Source of the DNA: Sutcliffiella horikoshii
GTDB lineage: Bacteria > Bacillota > Bacilli > Bacillales > Bacillaceae_I
NCBI RefSeq assembly: GCF_021991925.1
Contig: NZ_RXZI01000002.1
Coordinates: 558,001-622,000 of the forward strand
Length of the DNA: 64,000 bases
Direction of reading: 5' to 3'
Position numbers and translations under genes: made by a program. The notes under the pieces are model-generated. The model ran no database searches. It saw nothing but the letters and a program-made list of their open reading frames with translations, and was not told the DNA's origin. Positions 7,841 to 18,774 of the stretch are shown in pieces; the stretch's first letter is position 1; each line of letters opens with the position of its first letter.

Positions 7841-9820
7841 ATGGAACAGTTTGAGTTAGTTTCTGGATATAAGCCGGATGGAGATCAGCCGACTGCGATC
7901 GCAGAGATTGTGGATGGCCTCAAAAACGGAAAAAAACATCAGACGCTTCTTGGTGCAACAGGTACCGGGAAGACGTTTACCGTCTCTAATGTGATAAAAG
8001 CGGTAAACAAACCGACGTTAATCATCGCCCACAACAAAACGTTGGCTGGGCAGCTATATAGTGAGTTTAAAGAATTTTTTCCAAACAATGCAGTTGAATA
8101 TTTTGTTAGTTATTATGATTACTATCAGCCAGAGGCGTACGTGCCATCTACCGACACATTCATTGAGAAGGATGCAAGTATCAATGATGAAATTGACAAG
8201 TTGCGCCACTCGGCAACCGCCTCCCTTTTTGAGCGGAATGATGTCATCATCATCGCCAGTGTGTCGTGCATCTATGGTTTGGGTTCACCGGAAGAATACC
8301 GTGACCTTGTCGTTTCTTTAAGAACAGGCATGGAAAAGGAGCGGAATACGCTTCTGCGAGACTTAGTTGACATACAGTACAGCAGGAACGACATTGACTT
8401 CAAGCGCGGAACGTTTCGTGTCAGAGGGGACGTAGTGGAGATTTTCCCGGCCTCCCGTGACGAACACTGCATTCGCGTGGAGTTTTTTGGTGATGAGATT
8501 GACCGCATTCGGGAAGTGGACGCATTAACTGGTGAGATCCTTGGAGACCGCAACCATGTTTCCATCTTCCCGGCCTCCCACTTTGTTACCCGCGAAGAAA
8601 AGATGAAAAAGGCAATCGTCAACATCCAAGCAGAATTAGAAGAACGTCTTGAAGAGCTTAGAGAAGCAGGAAAGCTCTTGGAAGCACAGCGGCTGGAACA
8701 ACGTACCCGCTATGACTTGGAAATGATGGCGGAGATGGGCTTCTGTTCAGGAATCGAGAACTACTCACGCCACCTGACACTTCGCCCTGCAGGATCAACC
8801 CCTTATACGCTAATGGATTTCTTCCCGGAAGATTTCCTTCTTGTAATAGACGAGTCGCACGTTACTTTGCCACAGATTCGTGGAATGTTTAATGGGGACC
8901 AGGCAAGAAAGCAGGTCCTTGTCGACCATGGCTTCCGTCTGCCCTCTGCAAAGGACAACCGTCCATTGAGGTTCGAGGAGTTTGAAAAGAAGACAGCCCA
9001 GCTAGTCTATGTTTCCGCAACTCCCGGACCATACGAGCTGGAGCATACACCAAAGATGGTGGAACAGATCATCCGTCCTACTGGGCTGCTTGATCCGATT
9101 ATTGAAGTGAGGCCGATCAAAGGTCAGATTGATGATCTTATCGGTGAAATTCATCAACGTGTGGAAAAAGACGAAAGGGTCCTTGTCACTACCCTGACGA
9201 AAAAAATGTCCGAGGACCTTACTGCTTACTTAAAAGAGCTCGGAATTAAAGTGGCGTACTTGCATTCTGAAATCAAAACGCTTGAGCGGATTGAGATCAT
9301 CAGGGAGTTGCGAATGGGCAAACATGATGTTTTGGTCGGGATTAACTTATTAAGGGAAGGTCTCGATATTCCGGAGGTGTCCCTTGTCACCATTTTAGAT
9401 GCAGACAAAGAGGGTTTCCTCCGTTCCGAGCGTTCCTTGATCCAGACAATCGGACGTTCAGCGCGTAACTCAAACGGTAAAGTCATCATGTATGCCGATA
9501 AAATAACGAAGTCCATGGATATTGCGATAAATGAAACGAAGCGTCGCCGTGAAATCCAGGAAGCATATAACCAAGAGCACGGAATCACGCCGACCACGAT
9601 CAAGAAGAAGGTACCTGAGCTTATTCGTGCTACCTTTGTTGCCGAGGAAGATGGCAATTACGAAGGCAAATTACCTACACTCAGACCGAAGAACAAAAAA
9701 GAAAGAGAAAAGCTCATAGAAAGCATGGAGCAGGAAATGAAAGATGCGGCAAAAGCGCTTGATTTCGAGCGTGCAGCCGAGCTTCGTGACCTCATCTTGG
9801 AGCTGAAAGCGGAAGGATGA
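7841..9820 (+). CDS. uvrB: Excinuclease ABC subunit B
   Basis: 659-aa DNA-damage-recognition helicase of nucleotide excision repair, which works with UvrA and hands damage to UvrC. Walker A GATGTGKT at residues 39-46; the beta-hairpin segment [20 protein letters not shown] near residues 90-110 clamps DNA; DESH Walker B near 338; helicase motifs with QTIGRSARN near 540; C-terminal UVR motif (about 620-655) that contacts UvrC. ATG 7841 follows GGAGG (7826-7830). Seven bases separate it from uvrA. Confidence 0.97.
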   Translation: MEQFELVSGYKPDGDQPTAIAEIVDGLKNGKKHQTLLGATGTGKTFTVSNVIKAVNKPTLIIAHNKTLAGQLYSEFKEFFPNNAVEYFVSYYDYYQPEAYVPSTDTFIEKDASINDEIDKLRHSATASLFERNDVIIIASVSCIYGLGSPEEYRDLVVSLRTGMEKERNTLLRDLVDIQYSRNDIDFKRGTFRVRGDVVEIFPASRDEHCIRVEFFGDEIDRIREVDALTGEILGDRNHVSIFPASHFVTREEKMKKAIVNIQAELEERLEELREAGKLLEAQRLEQRTRYDLEMMAEMGFCSGIENYSRHLTLRPAGSTPYTLMDFFPEDFLLVIDESHVTLPQIRGMFNGDQARKQVLVDHGFRLPSAKDNRPLRFEEFEKKTAQLVYVSATPGPYELEHTPKMVEQIIRPTGLLDPIIEVRPIKGQIDDLIGEIHQRVEKDERVLVTTLTKKMSEDLTAYLKELGIKVAYLHSEIKTLERIEIIRELRMGKHDVLVGINLLREGLDIPEVSLVTILDADKEGFLRSERSLIQTIGRSARNSNGKVIMYADKITKSMDIAINETKRRREIQEAYNQEHGITPTTIKKKVPELIRATFVAEEDGNYEGKLPTLRPKNKKEREKLIESMEQEMKDAAKALDFERAAELRDLILELKAEG

Positions 9821-9827
9821 CATAAGG

Positions 9828-12704
9828 ATGGCAATGGATAAAATCGTAGTAAAAGGGGCTAGGGCCCATAACTTAAAAAATATAGATGTGACCATTCCCC
9901 GCGACAAGCTTGTGGTGTTGACGGGGCTTTCAGGATCGGGGAAATCCTCGCTAGCTTTTGATACCATCTATGCGGAAGGACAACGCAGATATGTGGAATC
10001 CTTATCTGCCTATGCCCGTCAATTCCTTGGGCAGATGGACAAACCGGATGTGGATGCGATAGAAGGGCTTTCACCGGCCATCTCCATCGATCAAAAGACA
10101 ACAAGCCGTAACCCGCGTTCCACAGTTGGGACGGTAACGGAAATCTATGATTATCTCCGTCTTCTTTTCGCAAGGGTAGGTAGACCAACATGTCCAAAAC
10201 ATGGAATCGAGATATCTTCCCAAACGATCGAACAGATGGTGGACCGGATCATGGAGTATCCCGAGCGGACCAAGCTTCAAATTCTCGCACCTGTCATTCA
10301 AGGACGTAAAGGGACACATGTGAAAACCTTGGAGGACATTAAAAAGCAAGGATATGTCCGTGTCCGGGTGAATGGTGAAATGATGGAAGTTTCGGATGAG
10401 ATTGAATTGGAGAAAAATAAAAAGCACTCCCTCGAAGTGGTCATTGACCGGATTGTTGTGAAAGATGGTGTGGAAACACGTCTTTCCGACTCATTGGAAA
10501 CAGCGCTTCGACTTGGCGAAGGAAAAGTAATTGTGGATATCATTGGGGAAGAAGAACTCCTGTTCAGTGAGCATCACGCTTGTCCACAATGTGGATTCTC
10601 CATCGGTGAACTGGAACCAAGAATGTTCTCCTTCAACAGTCCATATGGTGCCTGCCAGAAATGTGACGGGTTGGGGACAAAGCTTGAGGTGGATGTCGAT
10701 CTTGTGATGCCAAACAAGAATCTCAGCTTAAAAGCGCATGCCCTTGCTCCATGGGAGCCGACAAGTTCGCAGTATTATCCACAGATGCTACAAGCGGTCT
10801 GTAACCACTTTGGCATCGATATGGATGTACCGGTAAAAGATATCCCCAATAACCTGTTGGACAAAGTACTGTATGGAAGCGGAAAAGAAGAAGTCTATTT
10901 CCGCTATGAAAATGACTTTGGCCAGGTGCGGGAAAGCTATATTCGCTTCGAGGGAGTTATCCCCAATGTGGAAAGACGCTACAAGGAAACAAGCTCGGAC
11001 TATATCCGGGAACAGATGGAAAAATATATGGCTCAGCAACCTTGTCCAGCTTGTAAAGGAAATCGATTAAAAATCGAGAGCCTGTCGGTACTTATTAATG
11101 AAAAGCATATCGGGAATGTCACTAAGTTTTCCATCGTGGAAGCTTTGGATTTCTTTGACAATCTTAATCTTACGGAAAAAGAAAGAAAAATAGCCCATTT
11201 GATTCTAAGAGAAATTGAGGAGCGTCTTGGGTTTTTAAATAATGTAGGGCTGGACTATCTAACTCTTAGTCGTTCAGCTGGTACGCTTTCTGGAGGAGAA
11301 GCTCAGCGGATCCGCCTTGCCACACAAATCGGTTCCCGTCTGACCGGAGTCCTTTATATTTTGGATGAGCCGTCTATCGGGCTTCATCAACGCGATAATG
11401 ATCGACTCATCCAAACCCTTAAAAGCATGCGAGATATCGGGAATACGCTAATCGTCGTGGAGCATGATGAAGATACGATGATGGCAGCGGACTATCTGCT
11501 TGATATCGGTCCCGGTGCCGGGGTGCATGGCGGACAGGTGATTTCTGCAGGTACACCGGAAGAAGTGATGAATGACGAAGCTTCCTTGACAGGACAGTAC
11601 CTATCGGGGAAAAAGTTTATCCCGCTTCCAACGGAAAGGAAGATTGTGAAGGATCGTTTCCTGGAAGTCATCGGCGCAAACGAAAACAACCTGAGCAATG
11701 TGAATGTGAAGATACCACTAGGATGCTTTGTTGCAGTAACAGGGGTATCTGGATCTGGAAAGAGTACACTCATCAATGAGATTCTGCACAAAGCGCTGGC
11801 GCAACGATTACACAATGCCAAAACGAAACCAGGTCAACATAAAGAAATCAGGGGGATCGAGCACCTTGATAAGGTCATCGATATTGATCAGTCGCCGATC
11901 GGGAGAACGCCGCGTTCCAACCCTGCTACCTATACAGGCGTTTTTGACGATATCCGTGACGTGTTCGCTTCTACCAATGAAGCGAAAGTTCGCGGTTATA
12001 AAAAAGGCCGTTTCAGCTTCAATGTAAAAGGTGGACGCTGTGAAGCATGCCGAGGCGATGGAATTATTAAAATTGAAATGCATTTCCTTCCGGACGTATA
12101 TGTCCCATGTGAAGTCTGCCATGGTAAACGATACAACCGTGAAACGCTTGAAGTGCAATATAAAGGGAAAAATATTGATGATATCTTGAAAATGACGGTA
12201 GAGGATGCTGTCAGCTTTTTCGAGAATATCCCTAAGATTAAAAGGAAGCTGCAAACCATCTATGATGTGGGGCTTGGATATATCACACTAGGTCAGCCGG
12301 CTACCACCTTGTCCGGTGGGGAGGCGCAACGTGTCAAATTGGCATCGGAGCTGCACCGCAGATCTACCGGTCGTTCGCTTTACATTTTGGATGAACCAAC
12401 GACAGGGCTACATGTAGACGATATTGCCAGACTGCTTAAAGTTCTTCAGCGTCTTGTGGAGAATGGGGATACGGTTCTAGTAATCGAGCATAATCTCGAT
12501 GTCATCAAGGCGGTGGATTATATGGTGGACCTTGGTCCTGAAGGCGGGGACAAGGGAGGAAGCATCATTGCTACCGGAACTCCAGAAGAAGTCATTGAAA
12601 TAGAGGCATCCTATACAGGTCAATATTTGCGTCCGGTGTTGTTGCGTGACCGCGACCGAATGGAGCAGAGAGTAAGAGAAGTGGAAACAGTGAGTAAAGG
12701 ATAA
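9828..12704 (+). CDS. uvrA: Excinuclease ABC subunit A
   Basis: 958-aa ABC-type ATPase dimer that scans DNA and loads UvrB at lesions. Two ATP-binding cassettes: GLSGSGKSS (~33-41) with signature [12 protein letters not shown] near 487, and GVSGSGKST (~640-648) with [12 protein letters not shown] near 828. Zinc modules are visible as CPQCGF...CQKC (~253-282) and CEACRGDG...CEVCHGK (~740-765). [20 protein letters not shown] matches the family N-terminus, and GGAAGGA lies 10 bases before the ATG. Translationally close to uvrB; terminator at 12721-12766. Confidence 0.97.
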   Translation: MAMDKIVVKGARAHNLKNIDVTIPRDKLVVLTGLSGSGKSSLAFDTIYAEGQRRYVESLSAYARQFLGQMDKPDVDAIEGLSPAISIDQKTTSRNPRSTVGTVTEIYDYLRLLFARVGRPTCPKHGIEISSQTIEQMVDRIMEYPERTKLQILAPVIQGRKGTHVKTLEDIKKQGYVRVRVNGEMMEVSDEIELEKNKKHSLEVVIDRIVVKDGVETRLSDSLETALRLGEGKVIVDIIGEEELLFSEHHACPQCGFSIGELEPRMFSFNSPYGACQKCDGLGTKLEVDVDLVMPNKNLSLKAHALAPWEPTSSQYYPQMLQAVCNHFGIDMDVPVKDIPNNLLDKVLYGSGKEEVYFRYENDFGQVRESYIRFEGVIPNVERRYKETSSDYIREQMEKYMAQQPCPACKGNRLKIESLSVLINEKHIGNVTKFSIVEALDFFDNLNLTEKERKIAHLILREIEERLGFLNNVGLDYLTLSRSAGTLSGGEAQRIRLATQIGSRLTGVLYILDEPSIGLHQRDNDRLIQTLKSMRDIGNTLIVVEHDEDTMMAADYLLDIGPGAGVHGGQVISAGTPEEVMNDEASLTGQYLSGKKFIPLPTERKIVKDRFLEVIGANENNLSNVNVKIPLGCFVAVTGVSGSGKSTLINEILHKALAQRLHNAKTKPGQHKEIRGIEHLDKVIDIDQSPIGRTPRSNPATYTGVFDDIRDVFASTNEAKVRGYKKGRFSFNVKGGRCEACRGDGIIKIEMHFLPDVYVPCEVCHGKRYNRETLEVQYKGKNIDDILKMTVEDAVSFFENIPKIKRKLQTIYDVGLGYITLGQPATTLSGGEAQRVKLASELHRRSTGRSLYILDEPTTGLHVDDIARLLKVLQRLVENGDTVLVIEHNLDVIKAVDYMVDLGPEGGDKGGSIIATGTPEEVIEIEASYTGQYLRPVLLRDRDRMEQRVREVETVSKG

Positions 12705-12720
12705 TATGCTGTTCAAGAGA

Positions 12721-12766
12721 AAAAGGATGATGGAACCACCAGTATGGTGCCCATCATCCTTTTTTA
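12721..12766. terminator. uvrA terminator
   Basis: AAAAGGATGATGG pairs with CCATCATCCTTTT and runs into a T-tract; it is symmetrical enough to serve the facing gene as well. Confidence 0.85.
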
Positions 12767-12779
12767 TGTTAATTGCAAC

Positions 12780-13187
12780 TTACTGGTTTGTCTCTTGTTC
12801 TTTAACTTTCTGTTCAATAATATCCTTTAGGAAGCGAACATCCATCTCGTAGGTTTTCTCTCTGAAACGAATTTCCCCCGTATTTTCATTCAATTTACCT
12901 TTAAGGTGAAAGGAAGCACTTTGAATGATATATTCCTTTGTATCTTCATCATAATTGAAGTTTGCTTTATCTATTTCTTCCGTCACTACAGGACGAATCG
13001 TATTCTCAACATAGTTGGAGGACGACTCTGTAAAATCAGGGCCAAGCACTCCAAAGAAAATGAGTCCTGCCAGAACAAGGCCAACAATAAGAAGCTTTGA
13101 CAAAATGCTTTTCAAGAAGGGTATCACCACAAACAAAACGACTAGCACGATAATGATAGTCAGCAAATGATCCATAATAAAGTCCAT
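12780..13187 (-). CDS. Small membrane protein, unknown function
   Basis: 135 aa. The N-terminus holds one or two membrane spans (about residues 8-50, HLLTIIIVLVVLFVVIPFLK and LLIVGLVLAGLIFFGVLG); the rest is a charged domain (~55-135) that may be outside the cell or in the cytoplasm. The ATG at 13187 (MDFIMDHL) is preceded by GGAAGGAG; a start 21 bases upstream lacks this spacing. Faces uvrA. No family recognised. Confidence 0.7.
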   Translation of the reverse strand: MDFIMDHLLTIIIVLVVLFVVIPFLKSILSKLLIVGLVLAGLIFFGVLGPDFTESSSNYVENTIRPVVTEEIDKANFNYDEDTKEYIIQSASFHLKGKLNENTGEIRFREKTYEMDVRFLKDIIEQKVKEQETNQ

Positions 13188-13283
13188 TTCAATCCACTCC
13201 TTCCACACAATCTATACCCGAAAACTAAGGCCATTATACCATGACGGACATCACACCCCAAAAAATTAGGTGTTTACCAGTAC

Positions 13284-13412
13284 TTGTTGATTTCTGTTTT
13301 AGGAGTTCGTTTTCCGCGGGGGGAAGCTTGAGATCCCTCACAACGGTTAGAGGTCTAAATCAACCCCTACCTCCCAGGAAGCTAACATAACACCTTGCAC
13401 TACAATCAACAG
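13284..13412 (-). repeat. R130 palindromic repeat, copy 4 (degenerate, reverse)
   Basis: Ends TTGTTGATTTC and CAATCAACAG are kept, and TTTTCCGCGGGG and GCTTGAGATCCCTC recall the core, but much of the middle has diverged. In the divergent gap between the gene at 12780 and yvlB. Confidence 0.65.
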
Positions 13413-13473
13413 AGAAAACGGCAACACATTGGTGTTTTTCCCTTCTAAGACTTGAGGCGTATGACATAAGTTT

Positions 13474-13500
13474 AAAAAATCCTGCCGGGGTCTGACCCCT
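13474..13500. repeat. Short hairpin repeat H40, copy 2
   Basis: ATCCTGCCGGGGTCTGACCCC; only the GGGGTCTGACCCC core is palindromic. It lies 129 bases before yvlB. Confidence 0.6.
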
Positions 13501-13542
13501 TTTCGTAATTTTTGTGCAACAATAAGACTAGAAAGCGATAAG

Positions 13543-13569
13543 TGAAACTTTTAGGGTGGTTTGGTCGTA
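13543..13569 (+). promoter_or_regulatory. Sigma-W promoter for yvlBCD
   Basis: TGAAAC (13543-13548), 17-nt spacer, CGTA (13566-13569). This fits the sigma-W pattern (TGAAAC N16-17 CGTA). The yvl operon belongs to the sigma-W regulon in B. subtilis. Confidence 0.75.
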
Positions 13570-13628
13570 GAGGTAGTATAGATGTTTTTGATTTTGAGGA
13601 GAGTAGTTTAAAAGGAGGATGTTGAGGG

Positions 13629-14819
13629 ATGGAAGAGCGTAAGCGTATTTTGAAGTTGGTGGAAGAAGGAAAGCTGACGGCGGAAGAGGCTATCATTTTA
13701 TTGGAGAGTTTGGAGAAGAATAGTGAAGAGAAGAATTTGAGGCAGGATGAGATTGTTTCGGAGCTTACAAAGGGTGCCAAGGGTTCCCAGGAAGCGGAAG
13801 AGAATATTTTTCAGGCTTTGTCCACAAAGGTTTTTTCGAATGCAAAGAATGGTTCAGGATCCGGCTCTTATGACAAATCAAAGTTCGATTCCTACAGCAA
13901 GCAGGCCTCCTCTTTTAAGAATAACATTTTGGATTTCGTCGGTAGCGCGCTACAGAAGATTAAAGATCTCGATTTGGATTTCAACTTTGGTCCTTCGATT
14001 TCGCTTCAACACATTTTCCAGCAATCCGATGTACATTTGCAGCATATTGATCTAGATGTGGCAAATGGATCGGTGAAAGTGGTTCCTTGGAAAGAGAACG
14101 ATGTGAAGATCGAGTGTGAGGCAAAGGTATATGAGGAAAACTCCCAGGACGATGCCCGCAAGGCGTTCTTGAGTGAAGTGTTATTTTCCATTGAGGCAGG
14201 TAAATTGAGATTTTCGGTTCAGAAAAAGCATATAAAAGTGAACGCAACGGTCTATGTACCGGAAGAGAAATACGATAATCTCCATATCCGCATGTTTAAT
14301 GGACCGATTTCAGGGGAAGGTTTACATGTAAAGTCGATGAAGTTAAAATCGGCAAACGGTTCAATCGCATGGGATAATCTGACGAGCGAGTATATTGAAG
14401 CGGAAACGGCCAACGGTCATATCAAGCTGACCGATTGTGATGCAAAAGAGGTAGAAGCGGAAACGATCAACGGTATGCTTCGGGTACGTGGCAATATCGA
14501 AAAGTTGGATGTACAAAGCTTTAACGGAAGTGTAGTCGGGGAAATTACCGGTTCTGCTGCTCGTTCCATTATGGCAAAAACGAAAACAGGCAGTGTTGAC
14601 CTGTTCATTCCGACAGTCAATTCTGTGGAAGCGGAGTTGAAAACCAATCTTGGAAGCTTCACATGTGAGGTTCCTGGGATGGATGTAGTGGAAGAGAAGA
14701 ATGAGGTAGTGCAAAAGGCACTTCATTTTAAAGCGAAAAAGGAAGATGCGCCACTTACCTACATCCTGGCAGAAACGACAACCGGCTCCATTTTAATCAA
14801 ACCATATGAGGTGAAATAA
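13629..14819 (+). CDS. yvlB: YvlB-like DUF4097 protein
   Basis: 396 aa. A short helical N-terminal domain (MEERKRILKLVEEGKLTAEE, residues 1-30, SHOCT-like) is followed by a charged linker and a C-terminal beta-helix-like DUF4097 domain (~130-396) made of repeated strands such as ETANGHIKL, ETINGMLRV and SFNGSVVGE. No signal peptide. In B. subtilis it belongs to the sigma-W envelope-stress regulon; the molecular role is unknown. AAAGGAGG stands upstream of the ATG. First gene of yvlBCD; yvlA is missing here. Confidence 0.88.
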   Translation: MEERKRILKLVEEGKLTAEEAIILLESLEKNSEEKNLRQDEIVSELTKGAKGSQEAEENIFQALSTKVFSNAKNGSGSGSYDKSKFDSYSKQASSFKNNILDFVGSALQKIKDLDLDFNFGPSISLQHIFQQSDVHLQHIDLDVANGSVKVVPWKENDVKIECEAKVYEENSQDDARKAFLSEVLFSIEAGKLRFSVQKKHIKVNATVYVPEEKYDNLHIRMFNGPISGEGLHVKSMKLKSANGSIAWDNLTSEYIEAETANGHIKLTDCDAKEVEAETINGMLRVRGNIEKLDVQSFNGSVVGEITGSAARSIMAKTKTGSVDLFIPTVNSVEAELKTNLGSFTCEVPGMDVVEEKNEVVQKALHFKAKKEDAPLTYILAETTTGSILIKPYEVK

Positions 14820-14821
14820 CC

Positions 14822-15022
14822 ATGAAACGTCTTATACGTTCAAAAAATGACCGCAAGCTTGCAGGTGTGCTTGGTGGTCTTGCAAAATACTTGGGTGTCG
14901 ATTCAAATTTATTACGTGTCATTTTTGTCATCCTGTTATTCCCGACAGGAGTCATGCCATTGATTCTCACGTACTTTGTCCTGACATTTTTATTACCAAA
15001 TGAAGAGACTGAGATACGCTAA
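14822..15022 (+). CDS. yvlC: PspC-domain protein YvlC
   Basis: 66-aa small membrane protein covering a single PspC domain: RSKNDRKLAGVLGGLAKYLG (residues 5-24) then a hydrophobic span (LLRVIFVILLFPTGVMPLIL). PspC proteins sense or transmit envelope stress. Two bases after yvlB and overlapping yvlD by one base (TAATG), so the three genes are translated together. Confidence 0.9.
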   Translation: MKRLIRSKNDRKLAGVLGGLAKYLGVDSNLLRVIFVILLFPTGVMPLILTYFVLTFLLPNEETEIR

Positions 15023-15378
15023 TGAGATGGGCCATCAGTATTCTCGTCAATGCATTAGTATTAATTGTGGTGGCCGGTTATTTTGACTCTTTCCAGTTGA
15101 GCGGGGTAGGTGCCGCCATCATTGCCAGTCTTATTCTGGCGGTCTTGAATACCATCGTAAAGCCGATCTTGGTGATTCTCACCTTGCCGGTCACACTGCT
15201 CAGCCTTGGATTGTTCCTATTTGTCATCAATGCCATCACCTTGATGCTGACTGCCTTCTTGATGGGCGATGCATTTAATATTGATGGGTTTGGAACGGCG
15301 ATCCTTGCAGCGATTGTCATTGCTTTATTGAATCTGTTGATTCAGAAGGCGATTGTCGAGCCTTTGCAAAAAAAATAA
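15022..15378 (+). CDS. yvlD: YvlD-like membrane protein (holin 4_2 superfamily)
   Basis: 118 aa with four predicted membrane spans and few charged residues. The segment IASLILAVLNTIVKPILVIL is typical of the YvlD/phage-holin-4_2 (DUF360) superfamily. Last gene of the yvlBCD operon; likely part of an envelope-stress response. Function not established. Confidence 0.88.
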   Translation: MRWAISILVNALVLIVVAGYFDSFQLSGVGAAIIASLILAVLNTIVKPILVILTLPVTLLSLGLFLFVINAITLMLTAFLMGDAFNIDGFGTAILAAIVIALLNLLIQKAIVEPLQKK

Positions 15379-15392
15379 TAGCTATTTTTTGA

Positions 15393-15432
15393 TAACGCGA
15401 ACCGGTAATAATACGGTTCGCGTTATTTTATT
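15393..15432 (+). terminator. yvlD terminator
   Basis: AACGCGAACCG pairs with CGGTTCGCGTT, followed by ATTTTATT. Confidence 0.9.
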
Positions 15433-15510
15433 GGTAAAAAAACATAAATCCGACTTGACAGATGAGATTAATTATAATATCTTAATATTATTAAATTTCA
15501 GGTAATTATT

Positions 15511-15600
15511 AACTTACTGGAAAAAATCAAAAGCTTTCATCCAAGAGGCAATGCTGACATGACTGCCTAGCTTGATTTTTTATAACAACCAGTAAAATGG
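15511..15600. other. Long imperfect hairpin upstream of the SAM riboswitch
   Basis: Nested arms TTACTGG/CCAGTAA, AAATCAA/TTGATTT and AGGCA/TGCCT surround a small loop; the right arm of the inner stem ends in a run of six T. A TTGACA lies at about 15456. It could be the terminator of a ~100-nt transcript or a relic of a mobile element; there is no coding potential. Confidence 0.4.
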
Positions 15601-15637
15601 GGGATGTTAGTTTTAGTTTCTAGACAGTATAAAAACA

Positions 15638-15752
15638 TATTCTTATTAAGAGAGGTGGAGGGAATGGCCCTATGAAACCTCGGCAACAGGCTTATAAAGT
15701 ACTGTGCCAATTCCATCAAGCATACATGTGCTTGGAAGATAAGATGAGACAT
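15638..15752 (+). promoter_or_regulatory. SAM-I (S-box) riboswitch
   Basis: Carries the S-box signature: TCTTATTAAGAGAGGTGGAG, GGCCCTATGAAACCTCGGCA, GTGCCAATTCC, and the closing GATAAGATGAGAC. P1 forms between TCTTAT and ATAAGA. With S-adenosylmethionine bound, the downstream terminator (15765-15795) should form and shut off metQ; when SAM is low an antiterminator lets transcription through. Confidence 0.95.
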
Positions 15753-15764
15753 TCGTTTACACGG

Positions 15765-15795
15765 AAAATCCTTCTTATTTAGAGGGATTTTTTTT
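15765..15795 (+). terminator. Riboswitch expression-platform terminator
   Basis: AAATCCTTC pairs with GAGGGATTT around TTATTTA, followed by a long T-run ahead of the metQ ribosome-binding site. Confidence 0.88.
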
Positions 15796-15821
15796 ATTTT
15801 TTAAAAAAAGGGGAGAATAAC

Positions 15822-16667
15822 ATGAAAAAAATATCACTAATACTTTTAGCAGGGATCTTGCTGGTAATCTTGTCAGCTTGCAACCTAAGTTCAAATGCTG
15901 CTGAGAACAATAAAGTCATAGTAGGATCTTCCGGCTCAGATGCCCAGGTTTGGAACTACATATCCAAGTCTCAAGCAGCTAAAGATGCAGGCATTGAAAT
16001 AGAGGTGAAGGAATTCAATGACGGTTTGCAAATCAATGAAGCTACTAATGATGGCCAGATTGACGTGAATGCTTTTCAGTCCCTATCCTATTTTCAAGAT
16101 TATGTGAAAAGTAAAAATGCAGATTTAGTTGCGATAGCAACAACTTATTTAGAACCAATGGGGATTTATTCTAAGAGTATAAAATCAGTAGAAGCAATTC
16201 CGGAAAATGCTGAAATTGCCATTCCGAACGATCCGGCAAACAGAGCTAGAGCACTTCGCCTTTTGCAGGATGCAGGACTCATTACATTAAAGGAAGATTT
16301 TGATTCATTTGGAACAATACAAGATATTAAAGAAAACCCGAAAAACATTAATTTCGTTACAGTGGACGGGTCCACGACGGCAAGAGTCCTTCCTGATGTT
16401 GATGCTTCCTTGATTGGAAACAGTATTGCACTCAATGCCGGGCTTAACTCTATTGAGGATTCCATTTATCACGAACAAATCAATCAGGATACAGAAGCGA
16501 ATATCAATATTCTTGTCACTCAAAAAGAAAACGTGAATAATGAGAAAATAAAAAAGCTAAGTAGTATTTATCATTCGGATGAAGTTCAGGAATTTATCAA
16601 GAAGGAATTTGGTGGGACCAAAATACCTGTGGAGAAACCTGTGGAAGAGATCCAAGATACCCTATAA
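15822..16667 (+). CDS. metQ: Methionine ABC transporter substrate-binding lipoprotein
   Basis: 281 aa, NlpA/MetQ family. The signal ends in the lipobox LSAC (Cys ~20); the mature lipoprotein binds methionine outside the membrane and passes it to a MetNI permease. The family segments VNAFQSLSYFQDYVKS, ATTYLEPMGIYSKS and AIPNDPANRARALRLLQDAGLI are clear. It is an orphan here: no metN or metI follows, so it must use a permease encoded elsewhere. It interrupts the yvlD-hprK neighbourhood of B. subtilis. Control by the SAM riboswitch supports a methionine role. AGGGGAG precedes the ATG. Confidence 0.93.
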   Translation: MKKISLILLAGILLVILSACNLSSNAAENNKVIVGSSGSDAQVWNYISKSQAAKDAGIEIEVKEFNDGLQINEATNDGQIDVNAFQSLSYFQDYVKSKNADLVAIATTYLEPMGIYSKSIKSVEAIPENAEIAIPNDPANRARALRLLQDAGLITLKEDFDSFGTIQDIKENPKNINFVTVDGSTTARVLPDVDASLIGNSIALNAGLNSIEDSIYHEQINQDTEANINILVTQKENVNNEKIKKLSSIYHSDEVQEFIKKEFGGTKIPVEKPVEEIQDTL

Positions 16668-16700
16668 TAGTGGTGGCTCTTGTCTACTAAATTAATACTA

Positions 16701-16730
16701 AAACCGGGCAGTGTATGCTCGGTTTTTTTA
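16701..16730 (+). terminator. metQ terminator
   Basis: ACCGGGCA pairs with TGCTCGGT, then TTTTTTT. Confidence 0.88.
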
Positions 16731-16888
16731 TATGTATGGTAACCATTTCAGTTCTTCTATTAGGTATAAAACTATTTCCCGACCGCTCCCACTTAATAAA
16801 TAAACCAAATAGTGCTAAAATGAAAAAAGATTAATTTTACATAACATGCAGTACGCTGCTGCTTTTTAAATTGAAGGAGGTTTTGGCC

Positions 16889-17827
16889 TTGCCAAAGGTT
16901 CGGACGAAGGATCTGATTGAGAAGTTTAATTTTGAATTGATTGCAGGCGAAGAGGGCATTAATCGTCCGATTGCGACAAGTGATATTTCCCGCCCTGGTA
17001 TAGAGATGGCCGGTTATTTCACCTATTACCCGGCTGAGCGAATTCAGTTACTTGGTAAGACGGAGCTATCTTTTTTTGAAAGGCTCACGCCAAGGGAAAA
17101 AACGGCGCGGATGAATCAGCTTTGTACAGATATCACTCCCGGTATCATCGTTTCAAGGGACATGGAGGTGCCGCCTGAACTTGTAGAGGCAGCGGAAAAA
17201 GAAAGTGTTCCGCTTATGCGTTCACCAATGAAAACCACTAGGCTCTCCTCTCATTTGACGAACTACTTGGAAGGAAAGCTTGCACCTACGACAGCTGTTC
17301 ACGGCGTGCTTGTGGATATCTATGGGGTTGGTGTGCTTATCACAGGTAAAAGTGGGGTCGGTAAAAGTGAGACGGCGCTTGAGCTTGTAAAAAGAGGGCA
17401 TCGTTTGGTTGCGGATGATTGCGTGGAAATCAGGCAGGAAGATACGGATACGCTTATCGGTAATTCACCTGAATTGATAGAGCACCTGCTTGAAATCAGG
17501 GGTCTAGGGATCATTAACGTGATGACGCTTTTCGGAGCAGGGGCGGTGCGCAGCTATAAGCGAATCACACTTGTCATCAATTTGGAACTTTGGGACAAGA
17601 ACAAGCAATACGATCGTGTCGGGTTGGATGAGGAGAAAATGAAAATCATCGATTCGGAAGTGACAAGGCTTACGGTGCCGGTTCGTCCTGGGCGAAACTT
17701 GGCTGTCATCATTGAAGTGGCGGCGATGAATTTCCGCCTCAAGCGAATGGGCATGAACGCTGCCGAGCAGTTCTCCAACCGTTTGTCCGGTGTAATCAAT
17801 AGTGAAAATGAACAGGAAGACATTTAA
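16889..17827 (+). CDS. hprK: HPr kinase/phosphorylase
   Basis: 312-aa bifunctional enzyme that phosphorylates Ser46 of HPr and Crh when glycolytic intermediates are high and removes it when phosphate is high; the sensor of carbon catabolite repression. Walker A GKSGVGKS at ~153-160 and catalytic His138 in [11 protein letters not shown]-terminal signature [20 protein letters not shown] (~201-220). The start is TTG at 16889, eight bases after AAGGAGG, giving a [14 protein letters not shown]-terminus like B. subtilis; upstream in-frame TTGs would overlap the ribosome-binding site. First gene of hprK-lgt-yvoD-ppaX-yvoF. Its substrate Crh is encoded at 35077. Confidence 0.96.
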   Translation: MPKVRTKDLIEKFNFELIAGEEGINRPIATSDISRPGIEMAGYFTYYPAERIQLLGKTELSFFERLTPREKTARMNQLCTDITPGIIVSRDMEVPPELVEAAEKESVPLMRSPMKTTRLSSHLTNYLEGKLAPTTAVHGVLVDIYGVGVLITGKSGVGKSETALELVKRGHRLVADDCVEIRQEDTDTLIGNSPELIEHLLEIRGLGIINVMTLFGAGAVRSYKRITLVINLELWDKNKQYDRVGLDEEKMKIIDSEVTRLTVPVRPGRNLAVIIEVAAMNFRLKRMGMNAAEQFSNRLSGVINSENEQEDI

Positions 17828-17849
17828 TAGATAATGGAGTGTGGGGAAC

Positions 17850-18713
17850 ATGTTGTTAGGAAACATCGAACCGTTGAATCCGGTCCTGGTCAGCTGGCCG
17901 ATCACGGTTTACTGGTACGGTGCCATCATTGGTACCGGGGCGCTGCTTGGTTTATGGTTAGCGACAAGAGAGTCGGAAAGGCGCGGACTTAACAAGGATG
18001 TATTCGTCGATCTTGTCTTGTTTGCCATCCCGATTGCGATCCTTTGTGCACGATTGTACTATGTCATTTTTCAATGGGATCATTATTCACAGAATCCAGG
18101 AGACATCCTGAAGATTTGGGAAGGCGGCCTTGCGATACATGGTGGTCTGATCGGGGCCATCACTACCGGGGTTATTTTTGCAAGAATCAGAGGCATATCG
18201 TTTTGGAAGCTTGCGGATATCGGGGCGCCAAGTATCTTGTTAGGTCAGGCTATCGGCCGCTGGGGTAACTTCATGAATCAGGAGGCTCATGGTGGTGAGG
18301 TCACGAGGGAGTTCCTGGAAGGCTTGTATCTTCCTGATTTCATCGTCAACCAAATGTATATTAACGGAGCTTATTACCATCCCACATTCCTTTATGAATC
18401 GATCTGGAATTTTGTCGGAGTCGCGTTGTTGCTCTTGCTTAGAAAAGTGAATCTTAGACGAGGCGAGCTCTTCTTAAGCTATGTAATCTGGTATTCTGTT
18501 GGACGTTATTTTATCGAAGGCCTCCGTACGGACAGCCTGATGCTGACGGAAACCTTGAGAATTGCGCAGGTCATCTCGATCGGCCTTGTCATCCTTGCCA
18601 TCGCGCTTATCATTGTTCGAAGAATGCTAGGTATGGCGAACAAGCGTTATTTGGATCCTGAGAAAAAAGAACGCTATATGGATTCAAAAACCAAGTCAGA
18701 AACGACAAAGTAA
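17850..18713 (+). CDS. lgt: Prolipoprotein diacylglyceryl transferase
   Basis: 287-aa membrane enzyme that transfers diacylglycerol from phosphatidylglycerol to the lipobox cysteine of prolipoproteins. About seven membrane spans; the Lgt signature [14 protein letters not shown] (~137-150), HGGLIGA near 98-104 and the YHPTFLYES motif near 171-179 are present. I chose ATG 17850; a GTG at 17841 adds three residues and is possible. Substrates in this window include the proteins at 7049, 15822 and 63055. Confidence 0.95.
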   Translation: MLLGNIEPLNPVLVSWPITVYWYGAIIGTGALLGLWLATRESERRGLNKDVFVDLVLFAIPIAILCARLYYVIFQWDHYSQNPGDILKIWEGGLAIHGGLIGAITTGVIFARIRGISFWKLADIGAPSILLGQAIGRWGNFMNQEAHGGEVTREFLEGLYLPDFIVNQMYINGAYYHPTFLYESIWNFVGVALLLLLRKVNLRRGELFLSYVIWYSVGRYFIEGLRTDSLMLTETLRIAQVISIGLVILAIALIIVRRMLGMANKRYLDPEKKERYMDSKTKSETTK

Positions 18714-18774
18714 ACGAAAGCCTCCAACCATACACAGACAAATGGATAGGCTACCTCAAAGGGGGAGGGGCATC

